Positions 17,266 to 25,940 are shown, counted from the first letter of the stretch. The stretch is 64,000 bases of DNA from an uncultured Lachnospiraceae bacterium (GCA_900549995.1 URQQ01000007.1:1-64000), one strand, 5' to 3'. Numbers and translations: made by a program. Notes: generated by a model from the letters alone, not told the origin.

Positions 17266-17523
17266 TGTGTTTAAATATATAGTGTTGATCCCAGGTGCAG
17301 CAGATGAGTGGAATTCATTTGGCTGCATTTTTGATTTTCCAGGAAGGAGCTATGGGAATCTAAAAAAAAGACACAAAAAAGTAAAAAATATCACCAGAAA
17401 ATAGAGAAGAAGATTGTTGACTGACAAAAGGGGATTATTTTCAGGTACAGTTTCCCAAACGAAGATAAAAATTAACCTAAGGAATCTAAAATTTCTATTA
17501 CTAGGATTTTTTCTGCAGAAAGG

Positions 17524-17540
17524 TAAAATAAAATCATCAA
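17524..17540 (+). promoter_or_regulatory. Probable -10 region of the symporter operon
   Basis: TAAAATAAAATCATCAAAAG: a -10-like TAAAAT followed by a tract also found after the -10 elements at 30149 and 52122. No good -35 is visible, so this promoter may need an activator. Confidence 0.4.
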
Positions 17541-17573
17541 AAGGATGATATAAGAAAGGCAGGGAAAAGAAGA

Positions 17574-18965
17574 ATGGGAAAAGAATTAACGGAGACGATG
17601 GCTGGGAAAAAGCTGTCGTGGGGTACCAGGGTATCCTATGCCAGCGGAGATGTGGCCTGCAACGTTGTATTCGGTATGGTTGGTACACTGCTCACATTGT
17701 TTTATACAGATTATGTAGGAATCAGTCCGGCTACGGTAGGTTTGATGATGCTGCTGTCCAGGCTTTTTGACGGAGTATCGGATTTGATTATGGGGGTAAT
17801 CGTTGAGAGAACGAAATCAAAATGGGGAAAATCAAGACCGTGGATTCTGTGGATGAGTGTGCCGTTCTCGTTATCGGCAGTGCTTTTATTCACGGTACCA
17901 CACACAACAGGAATGCTTCAGTTCCTCTATTTGTTCGTGACATACAATTTCTGTACAACGGTATGTTATACAGCAATTAACCTTCCTTACGGAAGCCTTT
18001 CCGCAATGATGACCAGAGTTTCAGCAGAGCGGGATCTCTTAAGCGTTGTACGTATGGGAATGTCACCAATCGGGAAAATTATTGCGGCAACATGTACACT
18101 TCCGATTGTCAAGCTTTTTGGCGATAATCAGGCTGCATGGGTAAAGACAATGGCAATCTGGGCAGTGCTTGCTTTAATTCTGCTTCTGATCTGTTTCTTT
18201 CGATGTGAAGAGACTGTCGTGATTGAAGCAAAACAAAGAGAAGAGAAAGTTCCTTTGAAAAAAGGATTTGCGGCACTCTTTAAAAATCAGTACTTCTGGT
18301 CAGTTCTTGTGTTATGGATGATCCAGAGCGTTTCATTCAGTATCTCCGGAACGATACTGCCGTATTACTGTAAATACATATTTGGAAATGATACATGGAT
18401 GTACAGTGCCCTGTTTCTGACAGAGACGCTGACACTGGTAGCTGGTATCTTCGCATGTACACCTCTGATCCGCAAATTCGGCAAACGTAACATTGCACTT
18501 GCAGGCAGTTTCATCGCACTCGCCGGACAGATTTTGTTTTTCCTGAATCCGCACAGTTTTCCATGGATGGTTATGAGCTGTGTCGCACGTGCTGTCGGAC
18601 TTGCACCGCTGAATGCGGTTGTGTTTGGTATGGTTGGCGATGTTGTGGAATTCGGACAGTGGAAGACACATATCAGACAGGAAAGCCTGATCTTTGCCGG
18701 TGGTTCTATCGGTACAAAAGTCGGTGCGGGATTCGCTTCAGCAGCAATGACAGGACTGCTTTCCATGTCAGGATATCTCAGCTCTTCCGCAGGGACTGCG
18801 GCACAGCCGGACTCCGCATTGAACATGATTATTTCAATCTACAAATTCGGCCCGATGCTGATCGCTGTCGTTGCAATTATCACACTGTCGCTGTATAAGC
18901 TTGACAGAGTATATCCGGATATTATGAAGGAACTGATTGAACGTGAATCCAGAGGGGAGCTTTAA
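17574..18965 (+). CDS. Glycoside-pentoside-hexuronide (GPH) family cation:sugar symporter
   Basis: 463 residues, about twelve membrane helices, major facilitator fold. The N-terminus (WGTRVSYASGDVACNVVFG, LTLFYTDYVGIS) and the loop DGVSDLIMGVIVERTKSKWG with the conserved D-x-x-x-D and K-x-G-K are typical of MelB/GPH transporters. The second half shows LNAVVFGMVGDVVEFGQW, a frequent GPH motif. It likely imports a sugar, glycoside or polyol with Na+ or H+. The two genes after it (2 and 56 bases apart) encode a kinase-like protein and an inositol-dehydrogenase-like enzyme, which points to a polyol or inositol-type substrate, by inference. Confidence 0.9.
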   Translation: MGKELTETMAGKKLSWGTRVSYASGDVACNVVFGMVGTLLTLFYTDYVGISPATVGLMMLLSRLFDGVSDLIMGVIVERTKSKWGKSRPWILWMSVPFSLSAVLLFTVPHTTGMLQFLYLFVTYNFCTTVCYTAINLPYGSLSAMMTRVSAERDLLSVVRMGMSPIGKIIAATCTLPIVKLFGDNQAAWVKTMAIWAVLALILLLICFFRCEETVVIEAKQREEKVPLKKGFAALFKNQYFWSVLVLWMIQSVSFSISGTILPYYCKYIFGNDTWMYSALFLTETLTLVAGIFACTPLIRKFGKRNIALAGSFIALAGQILFFLNPHSFPWMVMSCVARAVGLAPLNAVVFGMVGDVVEFGQWKTHIRQESLIFAGGSIGTKVGAGFASAAMTGLLSMSGYLSSSAGTAAQPDSALNMIISIYKFGPMLIAVVAIITLSLYKLDRVYPDIMKELIERESRGEL

Positions 18966-18967
18966 AA

Positions 18968-19585
18968 ATGAAAGATCATACATTAGTAACAATCAGCCGT
19001 CAGTATGGAAGCGGCGGAAAAGAAATTGCGGAACTTGTGGCAAAGAAAATGCAGGTCCGCTGTTATGACAGACAGATTCTGTATCTTGCGGCAGAAAAAA
19101 TGGGAAATTCGGATCTGGACATAGAATCAATTCTGGAGATGGCATATAAAATGCCTGAGAATAATATGGGCGGGTTTATGGATGGGATTAATTCCCTGGG
19201 GTATGAATCCATTCCTTCTTACAACAAAATGTACAAAGAGCAGGCAAAAGCAATTCTGGAAATTGCGGAAAAAGAGGATGCAGTTTTTCTTGGAAGATGT
19301 GCAGACGTCGTTTTGAAGGACTATCCCAGATGTTATCATTTCTTTATCTATGCAGATGAAGAGTTCAGACAGAACCGTGCCAAAGAAATCTACGGCAAAT
19401 CAATCAAAGAACTGGATAAAGAAAATAAGACAAGAGAGCGGTACTATAACTACTACACCGGGCAGAAATGGGGAGATCCGGTAAACTATGACTTAATGAT
19501 CAATACAAGCAGATTCAGTGTCTCAAAAGCGGCAGATCTGATCATTGATTATATAGAACGTATGCAGAGTGTTTCAGAAGAGTAG
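18968..19585 (+). CDS. Cytidylate kinase-like family protein (AAA family)
   Basis: 205-residue P-loop NTPase-like protein. The N-terminus VTISRQYGSGGKEIAELVA resembles the phosphate-binding loop of cytidylate kinase but with the G-S-G-G-K-E arrangement of the cytidylate kinase-like family, and it is followed by CYDRQILYLAA. The C-terminal part has the basic segment ENKTRERYYNYYTGQKWGDP and YDLMINTSRFS. Substrate unknown; it is not the housekeeping Cmk. AGGGGAG lies about 8 bases before the ATG, 2 bases after the symporter stop, so the two are co-expressed. Confidence 0.85.
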   Translation: MKDHTLVTISRQYGSGGKEIAELVAKKMQVRCYDRQILYLAAEKMGNSDLDIESILEMAYKMPENNMGGFMDGINSLGYESIPSYNKMYKEQAKAILEIAEKEDAVFLGRCADVVLKDYPRCYHFFIYADEEFRQNRAKEIYGKSIKELDKENKTRERYYNYYTGQKWGDPVNYDLMINTSRFSVSKAADLIIDYIERMQSVSEE

Positions 19586-19641
19586 TATTTTGGGTTTTCT
19601 GAATGAAAAATTAATAATAAAATGAAGAGAGGTAAAATGAA

Positions 19642-20661
19642 ATGAACAAAGTAAAAGTAGGAATCGCAGGTTTGGGAAGATTAGGGAAAGTACATGCAAA
19701 TAACATTGCATTTAAAATTCCGAATGCAGAGCTGACAGCAGCATGTTCGATTATGCCGGCTGAACTTGAGTATGCGAAAAATGAACTGGGTGTGCAGGAT
19801 GTATACACAGATTACCGTGAAATGCTTGAGAAAGCAGATATTGATGCAGTTGCCATCGTAACCACAAGCGGAGAGCACTGCTGGCAGATTGCGGCAGCAC
19901 TGGACGCAGGAAAGCATGTATTCTCTGACAAACCGTTAGGAGTCAATGTAGAGGAATGTAAATTGGCTGAAGCGGCAGTGGAACGCCATCCCGAACTGTC
20001 ATTCTTTTTAGGCTTCATGCGCCGCTTTGATCCTTCTTACGCATATGCCAAGAAGAAAATCGAAGAAGGGGCAATCGGAACTCCTTACATGGTGAAGGCA
20101 GCAGGAATTGATCCGGAAGCACTGGTAGAAGGTGCGATCAAATTTGCAGCTACCAGCGGCGGAATTTTCATCGATATGGCAATCCATGATATTGATCTCA
20201 TGAGATGGTTCCTTGGCTCAGATCCTGTAGAAGTGTACGCTGCAGGTGCAACTTTCAAGCATCCGGAATTCAAAGAAGCAGGAGATGACGAGACTGGTAT
20301 TGCAACCTACCGCTGTGAGAACGGTGCACTGGGATTCGTACACGTTGGCCGTACTGCGGCACATGGTTATCATGTAGAGACAGAAGTAATCGGTACAGAA
20401 GGATCTCTGCGGATCAGTCCGGTACCGGAGAAGAATCTGTGCATGATCTATGACAAAAACGGTGCGGTTGTAGAGTGTGTGAGCGGATTCCCTGAAAGAT
20501 TTGCAGAAGCATACCAGCTGGAGATGCAGGAATTTGTGGACTGTGTGGCATCCGGAAGGAAACCGGAAGTCACAGTATATGATGGTACGAAATCTACACA
20601 GATTGGCTTCGCTACGACAGAAGCATGGAAAAAAGGCGGAATTGTAAAAATCGAATATTAA
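19642..20661 (+). CDS. Gfo/Idh/MocA family oxidoreductase (inositol 2-dehydrogenase-like)
   Basis: 339 residues. The N-terminal Rossmann domain has VGIAGLGRLGKVHANN and the conserved EKP-type motif appears as SDKPLGVN. The C-terminal domain carries FLGFMRRFDPSY and the catalytic region GGIFIDMAIHDIDLMRWFLG with the D-x-x-x-H pair expected for inositol dehydrogenases of the IolG/IdhA type. It probably oxidises an inositol isomer or related sugar with NAD(P)+. It follows the symporter and kinase-like genes and ends at a strong terminator. Confidence 0.88.
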   Translation: MNKVKVGIAGLGRLGKVHANNIAFKIPNAELTAACSIMPAELEYAKNELGVQDVYTDYREMLEKADIDAVAIVTTSGEHCWQIAAALDAGKHVFSDKPLGVNVEECKLAEAAVERHPELSFFLGFMRRFDPSYAYAKKKIEEGAIGTPYMVKAAGIDPEALVEGAIKFAATSGGIFIDMAIHDIDLMRWFLGSDPVEVYAAGATFKHPEFKEAGDDETGIATYRCENGALGFVHVGRTAAHGYHVETEVIGTEGSLRISPVPEKNLCMIYDKNGAVVECVSGFPERFAEAYQLEMQEFVDCVASGRKPEVTVYDGTKSTQIGFATTEAWKKGGIVKIEY

Positions 20662-20675
20662 GATTGGAAAGTAAC

Positions 20676-20727
20676 AGAACAGCGATCCTGGTCATATCAC
20701 ATAATGATCAGGATCGCTGTTCTTTAT
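20676..20727 (+). terminator. Rho-independent terminator of the symporter operon
   Basis: Twenty-base-pair stem with one G-U wobble (20676-20695 with 20704-20723), 8-base loop, followed by TTATTG. Very stable. Confidence 0.92.
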
Positions 20728-20730
20728 TGA

Positions 20731-20760
20731 TTGCAGAGACAGCATATGGCATGTTATAAT
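20731..20760 (+). promoter_or_regulatory. Promoter of the C_GCAxxG_C_C gene
   Basis: TTGCAG (20731-20736), 18-base spacer, TATAAT (20755-20760), directly after the preceding terminator. Confidence 0.7.
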
Positions 20761-20808
20761 AAACCAGTATATGAATACAGAGATACGTCAGAGAAAAGGA
20801 GAGAAATT

Positions 20809-21267
20809 ATGAAGAGCAGAATTGATGAAGCAGAACGACTGTTTAAATCAGGCTATAATTGTTCTCAGGCAGTTTTTGTAACTTATGCAGATCTTTTTCA
20901 AATAGACAGAGATACGGCAATGAAGCTGTCAAGCCCTTTTGGTGCAGGATTTGGAAAACTGAGGGAAGTCTGCGGAGCTGTGAGCGGAATGACGATGCTT
21001 TCTGGTCTTGCTACCGGTACAACCGATGCGGCAGACCGTGAAGGTAAAATTGCCAATTATCATATGGTACAGGAGATGGCTGAAGCCTTCAGAGAAAAAG
21101 AAGGGACGATCATATGCAGGGAACTTCTGAACCTGAAACCAGGAGAAGATCTGGCAGAACCATCCGTCCGCACGGAGGAGTATTATAATTCCAGACCATG
21201 TGTCCGGCTGGTTCGGACTGCAGCTGAGATTATCGAGTCCGTCATATTGAAAGAGGAATTCAAATAA
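20809..21267 (+). CDS. C_GCAxxG_C_C family redox-type protein
   Basis: 152 residues with the family pattern: a first cysteine in SGYNCSQAVF, the signature CGAVSGMTM, then cysteines in IICRELL and RPCVRLV. The spaced cysteines suggest metal or redox chemistry, but the biochemical role of this family is not established to my knowledge. AAAGGAG (20795-20801) lies 7 bases before the ATG at 20809, which rules out the extended frame start at 20731 inside the promoter. Monocistronic. Confidence 0.88.
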   Translation: MKSRIDEAERLFKSGYNCSQAVFVTYADLFQIDRDTAMKLSSPFGAGFGKLREVCGAVSGMTMLSGLATGTTDAADREGKIANYHMVQEMAEAFREKEGTIICRELLNLKPGEDLAEPSVRTEEYYNSRPCVRLVRTAAEIIESVILKEEFK

Positions 21268-21382
21268 AGACTCCGGAGAATGGGAATGATCTGTCAACAC
21301 CAGGAACAAAGGATGAATACACGAGGCTGCAATGGGGGATTTCAGACTTGTGGATAATTAAGAAAGGGACAAGGAGAAAAAC

Positions 21383-22483
21383 ATGGATATAATGAAGAGT
21401 ATAGAAATTCTGCCTTCTGTGGATCAGATACAGGTGGGATTCCGTAATGTGGTATCACACGGGATTCAGATTGATAAGGCAGGAAGCAGCCTGCTGATTG
21501 GAATACTGGCGGTCAGTATTCTGGTCTGTTTTCTGGGACTGAATATCAGAAAGGTATGGACAGCGCTGGCGGGACTTCTCACCGGGGTCTGCCTTGGGTA
21601 TTATGCAGGACTTTCGTTTGGAGCAGAGAAAATGATCGCACTGGCCATAGGGGCGGCGGCAGGGATCATTCTTCTCATCCTGACCATTTTCCTGAATACT
21701 GTGGGTATCTTTCTGATGTGCCTGCTTCTGGCAGCATATACAGGTGTATTACTTCTTCCGTCAGGAAATATGATGAATATCTGGATCAGTCTGGGAATCG
21801 GTGCCGTTATTGCTTTGATTTCTTTAAAGCTGAAAGATCCGATGACGATTGTTTGTACCGTTGCCGCGGGAAGTATTACGGGAGGAATTGCCGCAATGCA
21901 GCTGTTTTCGCTTAAAGAGGGGTATTATCAGTATATCATCAGCGCGGCGATGGCTGTGATTGGACTGATCATTCAGATTCTGTGTGCATCGCGCAAAGTT
22001 GCGAGACAGGACATCAAGAAGGCCAAAGAAATTAAAGCGCAGAAATCGGTAGAAAATGAGGTGGAGGCTGCCCGTGCAATTCTGGAAGAAGAGGAAGCCG
22101 AACCGGAAGAAGTCTATGTGGATATTCTGCCGGAGGAGCCAGCAGCTTTAGCAGAGGAGCAGAATGAAGCGGAAGAGCTGTTGGAAGAAGAGCTGTTGGA
22201 AGAAGAGCTGTTGGAAGACGAATTGTTGGATGAAGAAGCTGAACCGCTGGAAGAAGAATTTCCGGAGGAAGAGATTACCCAGGAAGTGAAGCTTGAAGCA
22301 GAGGCTGAGGGATCAGAAGATGAGAATGAAGAGCCTGAGAATGCGGAGGCAATGCCTGAGGAAGCAGAAGAAGCTCTGACACCTGAAGAAGAAGCAGCGA
22401 GGGCCAGGCAGGAACTTGAGGCAGCCAGACGTGAACTTGAGCGGATGAAACAGGAACTTGAAGAGGCCAAAAAAGGAAAATAA
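21383..22483 (+). CDS. Polytopic membrane protein with acidic repeat tail (DUF4203/TMEM198-like)
   Basis: 366 residues. Residues about 35-205 hold six to seven hydrophobic helices (SLLIGILAVSILVCFLGL, ALAIGAAAGIILLILTIFL, FLMCLLLAAYTGVLLLPS, ISLGIGAVIALISL and others) rich in glycine, like DUF4203 proteins. After a basic stretch (RKVARQDIKKAKEIKAQK) comes a very acidic cytoplasmic-type tail with the LLEEE repeat (about residues 263-282) and a final Glu/Arg coiled coil. AAGGAG lies 6 bases before the ATG at 21383. Function unknown. Confidence 0.75.
   Translation: MDIMKSIEILPSVDQIQVGFRNVVSHGIQIDKAGSSLLIGILAVSILVCFLGLNIRKVWTALAGLLTGVCLGYYAGLSFGAEKMIALAIGAAAGIILLILTIFLNTVGIFLMCLLLAAYTGVLLLPSGNMMNIWISLGIGAVIALISLKLKDPMTIVCTVAAGSITGGIAAMQLFSLKEGYYQYIISAAMAVIGLIIQILCASRKVARQDIKKAKEIKAQKSVENEVEAARAILEEEEAEPEEVYVDILPEEPAALAEEQNEAEELLEEELLEEELLEDELLDEEAEPLEEEFPEEEITQEVKLEAEAEGSEDENEEPENAEAMPEEAEEALTPEEEAARARQELEAARRELERMKQELEEAKKGK
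22172..22231 (+). repeat. 15-base tandem repeat inside the acidic tail
   Basis: Three perfect copies of GAAGAGCTGTTGGAA (22172-22186, 22187-22201, 22202-22216) and a degenerate fourth copy (22217-22231). The unit keeps the frame, encoding five-residue EELLE-type blocks. Confidence 0.9.
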
Positions 22484-22493
22484 AGTAAATATG

Positions 22494-22545
22494 GAGGATC
22501 CCACCAGTCAGCTGTCCGGCAGCTTGGCGGTGGGATCCTTTTATT
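22494..22545 (+). terminator. Rho-independent terminator after the acidic-tail membrane protein
   Basis: GGATCCCACC (22496-22505) pairs with GGTGGGATCC (22529-22538), an inner CAGCTG...CAGCTTG stem is possible, then TTTTATTG. Confidence 0.9.
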
Positions 22546-22615
22546 GACAGAGCGTAAACCATTATGATAAGCTTTTATTACTTAGATGGATGAATAGAGA
22601 AGGAAAGATAGATCG

Positions 22616-23071
22616 ATGAAAAGAAAGCCGGCGGCGGTGCTGCTTATAATATTATTAATGTCAGGGATTCTGGGAGAGATTGTCTCAGAGATTCAGGTCC
22701 CGGAAGCGGAATTTCATATGGAGCGGGGAACAGGAAATTCTGTGATGGAAGGAAATCCGACGATTTCAGAAAGTCTGCCGGCAGATTATCACGTACTGGC
22801 CGTGAAGCCAAAGGCGCTTGGCGGCAGCCTGCTTTTTTGTACGCAGGGAAAACGCAACAATGCGTTATTTATCAGAAATATCATCGGGAAAGTACTTCTG
22901 GCTTTTTTTACTGCATTTTACAGCGGTACAGGGCAGAGCTTTGCCATCATACAGATGATTTGTATGGCATTTACCGGGCTTTTGGTGGCCCGGATCAGGA
23001 TTCTCCATCAGACGGACGGGAAAAAAAGGTCTGTCTTCTGTCTGGAGATTCCGCAGAAGATAGAAATATAA
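22616..23071 (+). CDS. Hypothetical secreted or membrane-anchored protein
   Basis: 151 residues with a basic start and hydrophobic segment (MKRKPAAVLLIILLMSGILG) that could be a signal peptide or anchor. A second hydrophobic stretch lies near residues 90-125 (VLLAFFTAFYSG, FAIIQMICMAFTGLL). AAGGAAAG precedes the ATG. I do not recognise a family. It sits between two terminators or promoter gaps, upstream of a Na/Pi cotransporter. It could be a degraded or lineage-specific gene. Confidence 0.55.
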   Translation: MKRKPAAVLLIILLMSGILGEIVSEIQVPEAEFHMERGTGNSVMEGNPTISESLPADYHVLAVKPKALGGSLLFCTQGKRNNALFIRNIIGKVLLAFFTAFYSGTGQSFAIIQMICMAFTGLLVARIRILHQTDGKKRSVFCLEIPQKIEI

Positions 23072-23143
23072 TTCAATTTATGTCTGTAAGAATCTCCGGA
23101 CGGGGTGTCATTATAAAATAACATTCATGGCAGGAGAAAAAAT

Positions 23144-24775
23144 ATGAGAATTACAGATATACTGGCATTACTTGGCGGCCTTGCACTTTTTCTGTACGGG
23201 ATGCAGATGATGAGCAATGGGCTCGAGACTGCCGCAGGCAATAAAATGAAACAGATATTGGAAAAACTGACATCTAACCGGTTCAAAGGGGTTGTCGTGG
23301 GAGCTGCGATTACAGCAGTGATACAGTCTTCCTCGGCGACAACTGTCATGGTTGTCGGATTCGTCAACTCAGGACTCATGACTTTAAACCAGGCTGTGTG
23401 GGTGATCATGGGGGCGAATATCGGAACTACAATTACCGGACAGCTGATTGCCCTGGATATTGGGGCAGTCGCACCGCTCATCGCATTTGCCGGGGTTGCC
23501 TGTATTATGTTTATTAAGAGTGAAAAAGTCCGGCATATCAGTGAAATATTCGCAGGGCTTGGAGTTTTATTTATCGGAATGGATATGATGGGAAATGCGA
23601 TGGCACCGCTTCAGCAGTCGAAAGCATTTCTTGAATTTATGACAACGTTTTCCAATCCGGTGGCGGGGATATTGATCGGTGCGGTATTTACGGCAGTGAT
23701 ACAGTCTTCCTCGGCTTCCGTGGGGATACTGCAGGCACTTGCCGGAACCGGAATGATTCCGCTGTCCAGTGCGGTATATATATTGTTTGGACAGAATATC
23801 GGGACATGCATCACAGCAGTGTTGGCGTCGATTGGAACGAAAACCAATGCCAAGCGGACGACGATTATCCATCTGATGTTTAATATATTTGGAACTGTGA
23901 TTTTTACCGTGATCACACTTATCACGCCGTTTACGGCGTGGATGGCGGCCGCTGCGCCGGGGAATCCAATACAGCAGATTGCCAATGTACATACAGTATT
24001 TAATATCGTGACCACGCTTCTTTTGCTGCCTTTTGGCACTTATATGGCAAGGCTTGCAGTCAGAATCCTTCCGGAGAACAGGACAGAAGAGGAGGCTGTA
24101 AAACATCTCGCATATATTGCTCCGTTTGAGAGCAATTACCCGGTGGGGCATTCCGCGGTTGTCATCTCTCAGGTGCGGCAGGAGGTCGTAAGAATGCTTG
24201 AGATGGTGAAAAAGAACGTCAGTGACAGTTTCGAGGCGGTGATCAGGCGTGATGTTTTAAAGATGGAGCAGATAAGAGACAGGGAAGAATATATTGACTT
24301 CCTGAATGCAGAAATATCGAAATATATTGTCAGCCTGATGACAACGGAAATGTCAGTGCAGGATTCGAAGAGCATCAACGGATTCTATGTAATGATCGGG
24401 AATATCGAGCGCCTTGGTGACCACGCGGTGAACATTGCGGGATATGCAAAAGACCTTGAAAAGTGGGGTGTGGATTTTTCTGACAATGCGCTGGAGGAAA
24501 TAAGAAAAATGAAGCAGGTCAGTATGAAGACTTTGGAGGAACTGGATTTCTTAAAGACAGACGAGGCCACGCGGATACTGGAAGAGACTGTGAGAAATGA
24601 GCAGCGCATAGATGATATGCAGGAAAAATATCTCAAAAAACAGATCAAGAGGATGCAGAAAGGCGGATGCAGGGCCGAGACTGGAGTTTTGTTCTCAGAG
24701 CTTTTGACGGATTTCGAGCGTCTTGGAGACCATGCGCTGAATATCGCAGAACTATACTATGAGATGGAATCCTAG
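23144..24775 (+). CDS. Na/Pi cotransporter family protein with PhoU-like C-terminus
   Basis: 543 residues. The membrane part contains the duplicated QSSSA signature of the Na+/phosphate cotransporter (NptA/YjbB) family: AVIQSSSATTVMVVGFV (about residue 60) and AVIQSSSASVGILQAL (about 185), each followed by NIGTTITG or NIGTCITA. From about residue 330 a helical PhoU-like domain follows (NIERLGDHAVNIAGYA and FERLGDHALNIAEL, the paired metal-binding repeats). It probably moves phosphate across the membrane, in either direction. CAGGAGAA lies before the ATG. Confidence 0.93.
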   Translation: MRITDILALLGGLALFLYGMQMMSNGLETAAGNKMKQILEKLTSNRFKGVVVGAAITAVIQSSSATTVMVVGFVNSGLMTLNQAVWVIMGANIGTTITGQLIALDIGAVAPLIAFAGVACIMFIKSEKVRHISEIFAGLGVLFIGMDMMGNAMAPLQQSKAFLEFMTTFSNPVAGILIGAVFTAVIQSSSASVGILQALAGTGMIPLSSAVYILFGQNIGTCITAVLASIGTKTNAKRTTIIHLMFNIFGTVIFTVITLITPFTAWMAAAAPGNPIQQIANVHTVFNIVTTLLLLPFGTYMARLAVRILPENRTEEEAVKHLAYIAPFESNYPVGHSAVVISQVRQEVVRMLEMVKKNVSDSFEAVIRRDVLKMEQIRDREEYIDFLNAEISKYIVSLMTTEMSVQDSKSINGFYVMIGNIERLGDHAVNIAGYAKDLEKWGVDFSDNALEEIRKMKQVSMKTLEELDFLKTDEATRILEETVRNEQRIDDMQEKYLKKQIKRMQKGGCRAETGVLFSELLTDFERLGDHALNIAELYYEMES

Positions 24776-24833
24776 CGGTATGGCAGAAGAGTCTGTTTTG
24801 TCAGACTCTTTGCTGCATAACCGCAGAAACCAG
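24776..24833. terminator. Bidirectional hairpin between convergent genes
   Basis: AGAGTCTG / CAGACTCT stem (24788-24809) with an outer imperfect stem CGGTATGGCAG / CTGCATAACCG (24776-24823). It lies between the Na/Pi cotransporter gene and the convergent minus-strand gene. U-tracts are weak on both strands. Confidence 0.65.
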
Positions 24834-24841
24834 ACTTGGTA

Positions 24842-25318
24842 TCAGCACAAAACGATTACCCTTGTCGGGGTAGTCTGCGCGGGAATACTGCGGGTTGTAG
24901 TCTGGTAATATACGATAAGCATATGTCCTCCCGGACTGCATGGGAACATCTGTCCGTTGGAAGTCAGTACTCTTGTTGAACGCGCGATGTTTAAGACAAG
25001 AGATCCATCGGCAGATACGAGCTGATCGTCAAAATATTGGACAGTTACCTGCTCATTTGCCCCTTTCGTGGTAACGATTTCTGCGTGGTATCTTGGCGGG
25101 AATATCAAGGGGACAGGTCTGTCAGCGTCATAAAATGCAGTGATACGCATTCCTGGACGAAGCATGAGATGGTTCACGACATAGCTTTCAGGAGAAAGGA
25201 TCAGGCTCGACGGGCCGTCAGAGGAGATCAGAGAAGCCATCTGGCTGCAGCAGTCGTCCGGCAGGGGGCTCATATCCCGGATTAATCCGGTAATTGGAGT
25301 AAATGTAGGTGAAGGCAT
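24842..25318 (-). CDS. Conserved protein of unknown function
   Basis: 158 residues. No domain that I can name with confidence. It has no signal peptide or membrane helix and looks like a small all-beta protein: SLILSPESYVVNH, MRITAFYDADRPVPLIFPP, YHAEIVT, TVQYFDDQLVSADGSLVLN, HMLIVYYQTTTRSIPAQTTP and a terminal cysteine. The start at 25318 is supported by an AAGGAA-type ribosome binding site on the minus strand; the frame stays open to 25378. It is divergent from the cell-wall hydrolase gene. Similar sequences seem to recur in Lachnospiraceae, by memory only. Confidence 0.65.
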   Translation of the reverse strand: MPSPTFTPITGLIRDMSPLPDDCCSQMASLISSDGPSSLILSPESYVVNHLMLRPGMRITAFYDADRPVPLIFPPRYHAEIVTTKGANEQVTVQYFDDQLVSADGSLVLNIARSTRVLTSNGQMFPCSPGGHMLIVYYQTTTRSIPAQTTPTRVIVLC

Positions 25319-25419
25319 AAGAATTTCCTTTTTTCTTTTATAGTATGAGTGAAGCGACGGAAATGTGTGCGGATTCATCCTGGGAACTGATGGATGTATC
25401 GATAAAAGAGGTGGCCGAG

Positions 25420-25929
25420 ATGCCTGAAAAAAGAATGCTGATGAAACTGGGGGGAGTGATTCTGGCTGTACTTCTTTTCGTAACTGGAAGTGATGCAGAT
25501 ATGGCCGGAATCAATGAACCACCGGAAAGGAATAAGAAAAAGATCGAAAGTATGGAGGGAAGAGAGGCCGCCGGCTCAGAGACTGAAAGTTACAGCCAGG
25601 AACTTTTGGTACTGTCAGCGCTGGTCAGTGCGGAAGTTGGAGATCTGAGCAGTGAATGTCAGATTGCCACCGCATCTGTCGTCATGAACCGGGTGAACAG
25701 TGAAACATTTCCGAATACCGTCTATGATGTAATCTATCAGCCGGGACAGTACGAGACTGTGGAGAATGGAAGAATTGAAAACCAGCCGGAGGAAGATGTC
25801 AGAAAGAATGTAGAATTTGTTCTGAAAAATGGAAGCCAGATTCCGGATAATGTAGTTTATCAGGGGATGTTCCCCCAGGGAAGCGGCGTATGGGATATCA
25901 TCGACGGCGAATATTTTTGTTATGAATAG
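25420..25929 (+). CDS. Cell-wall hydrolase of the SleB/CwlJ (Hydrolase_2) family
   Basis: 169 residues. A hydrophobic N-terminal segment (LMKLGGVILAVLLFVTG) serves as signal or anchor, followed by a charged linker and the Hydrolase_2 domain from about residue 65: LSALVSAEVG with the catalytic-type glutamate, QIATASVVMNRV, FPNTVYDVIYQPGQY, and the aromatic tail FPQGSGVWDIIDGEYFCY. Family members are lytic transglycosylases or amidases acting on cortex or peptidoglycan. The start at 25420 has AAAGAGGTG upstream; an earlier in-frame ATG at 25345 abuts the divergent gene and is less likely. Confidence 0.82.
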   Translation: MPEKRMLMKLGGVILAVLLFVTGSDADMAGINEPPERNKKKIESMEGREAAGSETESYSQELLVLSALVSAEVGDLSSECQIATASVVMNRVNSETFPNTVYDVIYQPGQYETVENGRIENQPEEDVRKNVEFVLKNGSQIPDNVVYQGMFPQGSGVWDIIDGEYFCYE

Positions 25930-25940
25930 AAATGAATATA

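Larger units (their letters stand above)
16877..17573 (+). other. 697-base intergenic region: long leader or small RNA gene
   Basis: No convincing gene. It contains a near-consensus promoter (16924-16952), a perfect 7-bp hairpin ATTGAAT/ATTCAAT with a GAGT loop (17063-17080), two tiny ORFs with Shine-Dalgarno-like sequences (ATG near 17022, 10 codons; ATG near 17204, 6 codons), a long hairpin at 17226-17260 and a second probable -10 at 17524-17529. It is either a 600-base leader of the symporter operon or a separate small RNA followed by a second promoter. Confidence 0.6.
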
